Origin: Actinomycetota bacterium | Lineage (GTDB): Bacteria; Actinomycetota; Actinomycetes; Streptosporangiales; Streptosporangiaceae | DNA length: 7,412 bases | Direction: 5' to 3' | Assembly: GCA_003140115.1 (NCBI GenBank) | Contig: PLIQ01000092.1 | Location: 47,306-54,717 of the forward strand | Part shown: in pieces, positions 6,021 to 7,412 of the stretch | Layout of the letters: every line of letters starts with the position of its first letter | Position numbering within the stretch: position 1 is the stretch's first letter | Program-made: the position numbers and the translations under genes | The notes under the pieces: generated by a model | Seen by the model: only the letters and a program-made list of their open reading frames with translations | Databases searched by the model: none | Told to the model about the DNA's origin: nothing

Positions 6021-7412
6021 GTGCCATCGACCGCCGGCCGTTCACACGGCCGTCAGGGCGTGCGTTCGGGCACGCGGGGAGCGGTTGGCGAGCACTTGCC
6101 GAAGATCATGACGGCGCTGATCACGGGCCTCGTCGTGATCGCCTTCACCCTGGTCATGACCAAGCCAGGGCAGGACATCGATGCTGCTACGCAGCGTTTT
6201 ATGCTGTTCTACGCCGGGGTGTTCGCGCTCATCGGGCTGACCGCGTCGGTCGGTGTCGGCCTGGTGGCGACCGACCGCATCATCATGACCCCAGGCCGCC
6301 GGGTGATGGCCCAGGCCGTGCACCGGGCCGTGTCGTTCGGCGCGCTGGCCTTCCTGATTATCCACATCGTGACCGAGATCCTCGCGCAGCGGGTCCACGT
6401 AATCGACGCATTTATTCCTTTCCTGTCGCCATACCGGACTTTCTACATCGGGCTCGGCACGATCGCGTCTGATCTCCTTCTGCTAATTGTCGTGACCAGC
6501 ATCGTGCGTAAACGGTTCACCGCGCACGGTAAGGCCTGGCGCTGGCGGGCCATCCACTACAGCTCGTACCTGGCGTTCGTGTTCGGGGTCCTGCACGGGC
6601 TGCTCGGCGGCCGGGCGGCCAAGCCGTACGTGGACTGGAGCTACGGGTTCGCGATCGCGGTGACCGCGCTGGCCGTGGCGGCCAGGTTCCTGGCCATCTC
6701 GCTGCGCTCGAAGGACAAGGTGAGCGCGGCTCCCGGCGTCGACCGGGCGGTCGGCGGGCTGGGCTACTCAGGTACCTCGCCGCTACGCTCCGCGGCGCTG
6801 AGCATGGCTCAGTCTCAGCTGGGTGCGACCATCCAGATGCTGCCCGCCGCCGGTGCGCAGGGCTCCGGCCTCGGCCTGCCGGGGTCCGGCCTCGGCCTGC
6901 CGGGCGGCCAGGCGCGGGCCGCGCTGCCCCCCGCGCCCGGGTGGGCCGCGCTGCCGCCCGCGCCCGCGCCCGTATGGGCCGCGTCGTCGGGATCGCTGTC
7001 CCCATTTCCCGTCGGGACCGACTATGCCGAGGACCCCTCGCTCATGCCCCTGAGCGCGCCCGTGTACGAAACGCCCATGACCGCCGGGACCCGCGGCTAC
7101 CTGTACCCAGGCGCGCCCGGCAGGCAGCCCATGTACGAGCCGGAATACGACGGTCCGCCGCGCTTCGAGGGAGCATCGAGGAAACACCTGTCCCAGGACG
7201 ACCTGTCGTCCTATCCGTACGCCGCGCCGAGCCGTCGCCCGGGCTGGGGTGAGGGCAGGACCGGACCGTTGCCCCTCAGCCCGCCTCCTAGCCACGGTAG
7301 CGGCCCGATGCCCCGGACCGACACCGGCCCGCTGCCCCGGCTCGGGCCAGGTCCGGCGCCGATGCCGCGTGCCGACTCTGGCCCGATGCCGCGGCTTGGG
7401 ACGGGTCCCGCG
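6021..7412 (+). CDS. Six-helix di-heme membrane cytochrome (ferric-reductase-like) with long Pro-rich tail, 3' end outside window
   Basis: The frame is open for 464 codons and has no stop before the window edge. The GTG start is supported by GAGGAGG (6008-6014), six bases upstream. Six membrane helices are readable at about 28-46, 60-83, 98-120, 140-162, 176-196 and 206-228. Positive loops (GRR 92-94, VRKRF 162-166, RSKDK 229-233) place both ends in the cytosol. Helix 3 carries H101 and H115, helix 5 H179 and H192. The 14/13 spacing equals that of the heme ligands of NOX2 and related ferric reductases, so it should hold an inner heme (H101/H179) and an outer heme (H115/H192) and pass electrons across the membrane. 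No FAD or NAD(P)H domain follows in the visible part. Residues ~234-464 are a probably disordered Pro/Gly/Ala-rich tail with repeats. Substrate and electron donor are unknown. Two-heme binding is inferred from motif; the tail is real coding frame but of unknown role. Confidence 0.85.
   Translation, partial: MPSTAGRSHGRQGVRSGTRGAVGEHLPKIMTALITGLVVIAFTLVMTKPGQDIDAATQRFMLFYAGVFALIGLTASVGVGLVATDRIIMTPGRRVMAQAVHRAVSFGALAFLIIHIVTEILAQRVHVIDAFIPFLSPYRTFYIGLGTIASDLLLLIVVTSIVRKRFTAHGKAWRWRAIHYSSYLAFVFGVLHGLLGGRAAKPYVDWSYGFAIAVTALAVAARFLAISLRSKDKVSAAPGVDRAVGGLGYSGTSPLRSAALSMAQSQLGATIQMLPAAGAQGSGLGLPGSGLGLPGGQARAALPPAPGWAALPPAPAPVWAASSGSLSPFPVGTDYAEDPSLMPLSAPVYETPMTAGTRGYLYPGAPGRQPMYEPEYDGPPRFEGASRKHLSQDDLSSYPYAAPSRRPGWGEGRTGPLPLSPPPSHGSGPMPRTDTGPLPRLGPGPAPMPRADSGPMPRLGTGPA
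6861..6902 (+). repeat. 21-bp tandem repeat encoding GSGLGLP twice
   Basis: Copies at 6861-6881 and 6882-6902 differ at one base and encode two GSGLGLP units (residues 281-294) at the start of the low-complexity tail. Just after it, AALPPAP occurs twice (residues 300-306 and 309-315), a further short duplication. Confidence 0.88.
7305..7412 (+). repeat. 54-bp tandem repeat encoding 18-residue Pro-rich units, cut by window edge
   Basis: Unit 1 (7305-7358) encodes PMPRTDTGPLPRLGPGPA and unit 2 (7359-7412) encodes PMPRADSGPMPRLGTGPA, identical at 14 of 18 residues. Each unit contains two (P/A)P(M/L)PR-type half-motifs. Silent third-position differences suggest selection on the peptide or some age. 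A related TGPLPLSPPP stretch just before (residues 414-423) may be a degenerate earlier unit. The array may continue beyond the window. Confidence 0.85.

Noticed and set aside
6783..7295. ORFs overlapping the cytochrome tail on the - strand and in other + frames
   Set aside because: They are Arg/Gly/Pro-rich shadows of the repetitive coding sequence. The frame from 6021 continues uninterrupted through the whole stretch with a good ribosome-binding site and a real membrane domain.

Overview
The window is about 70% G+C with strong third-position G/C bias and GTG starts on most genes. Its gene content and order (dnaX, ybaB, recR, a DUF5063 gene, aspartokinase, aspartate-semialdehyde dehydrogenase) match an arrangement known from Streptomyces and related filamentous Actinobacteria. 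The genus cannot be told from this sequence. No phage, insertion sequence, CRISPR array, tRNA or rRNA was seen.

Bases 1-3012 hold a DNA replication and repair block, all on the + strand. The 3' part of dnaX (clamp-loader gamma/tau subunit) is followed by ybaB/ebfC (nucleoid-associated protein), recR (recombination mediator) and a DUF5063 protein of unknown function that overlaps the end of recR. Bases 3055-5408 hold the first two steps of the aspartate amino-acid pathway. They are lysC, with a recognisable internal start for a separate regulatory beta subunit, and asd, which overlaps lysC by four bases (GTGA). The six genes are so tightly spaced (gaps of 63 bases or less) that partial cotranscription is likely.

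Bases 5409-6020 are a 612-base gap with no convincing gene. It is rich in inverted repeats: a strong hairpin that probably ends the lysC-asd transcript, an adjacent perfect 14-base palindrome, a candidate folded RNA with mutually exclusive pairings, and an A/T-richer promoter-like stretch before the next gene.

From 6021 to the window edge an open reading frame runs off the end without a stop. Its first ~228 residues form a six-helix membrane domain with two histidine pairs spaced exactly as in NADPH-oxidase/ferric-reductase b-type cytochromes. After that comes a Pro/Gly/Ala-rich tail of at least 236 residues, ending in 18-residue tandem repeats cut by the window edge. This gene and the structured gap before it are the least ordinary parts. 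The rest is conserved core genome, and I do not see a complete new multi-gene system here.
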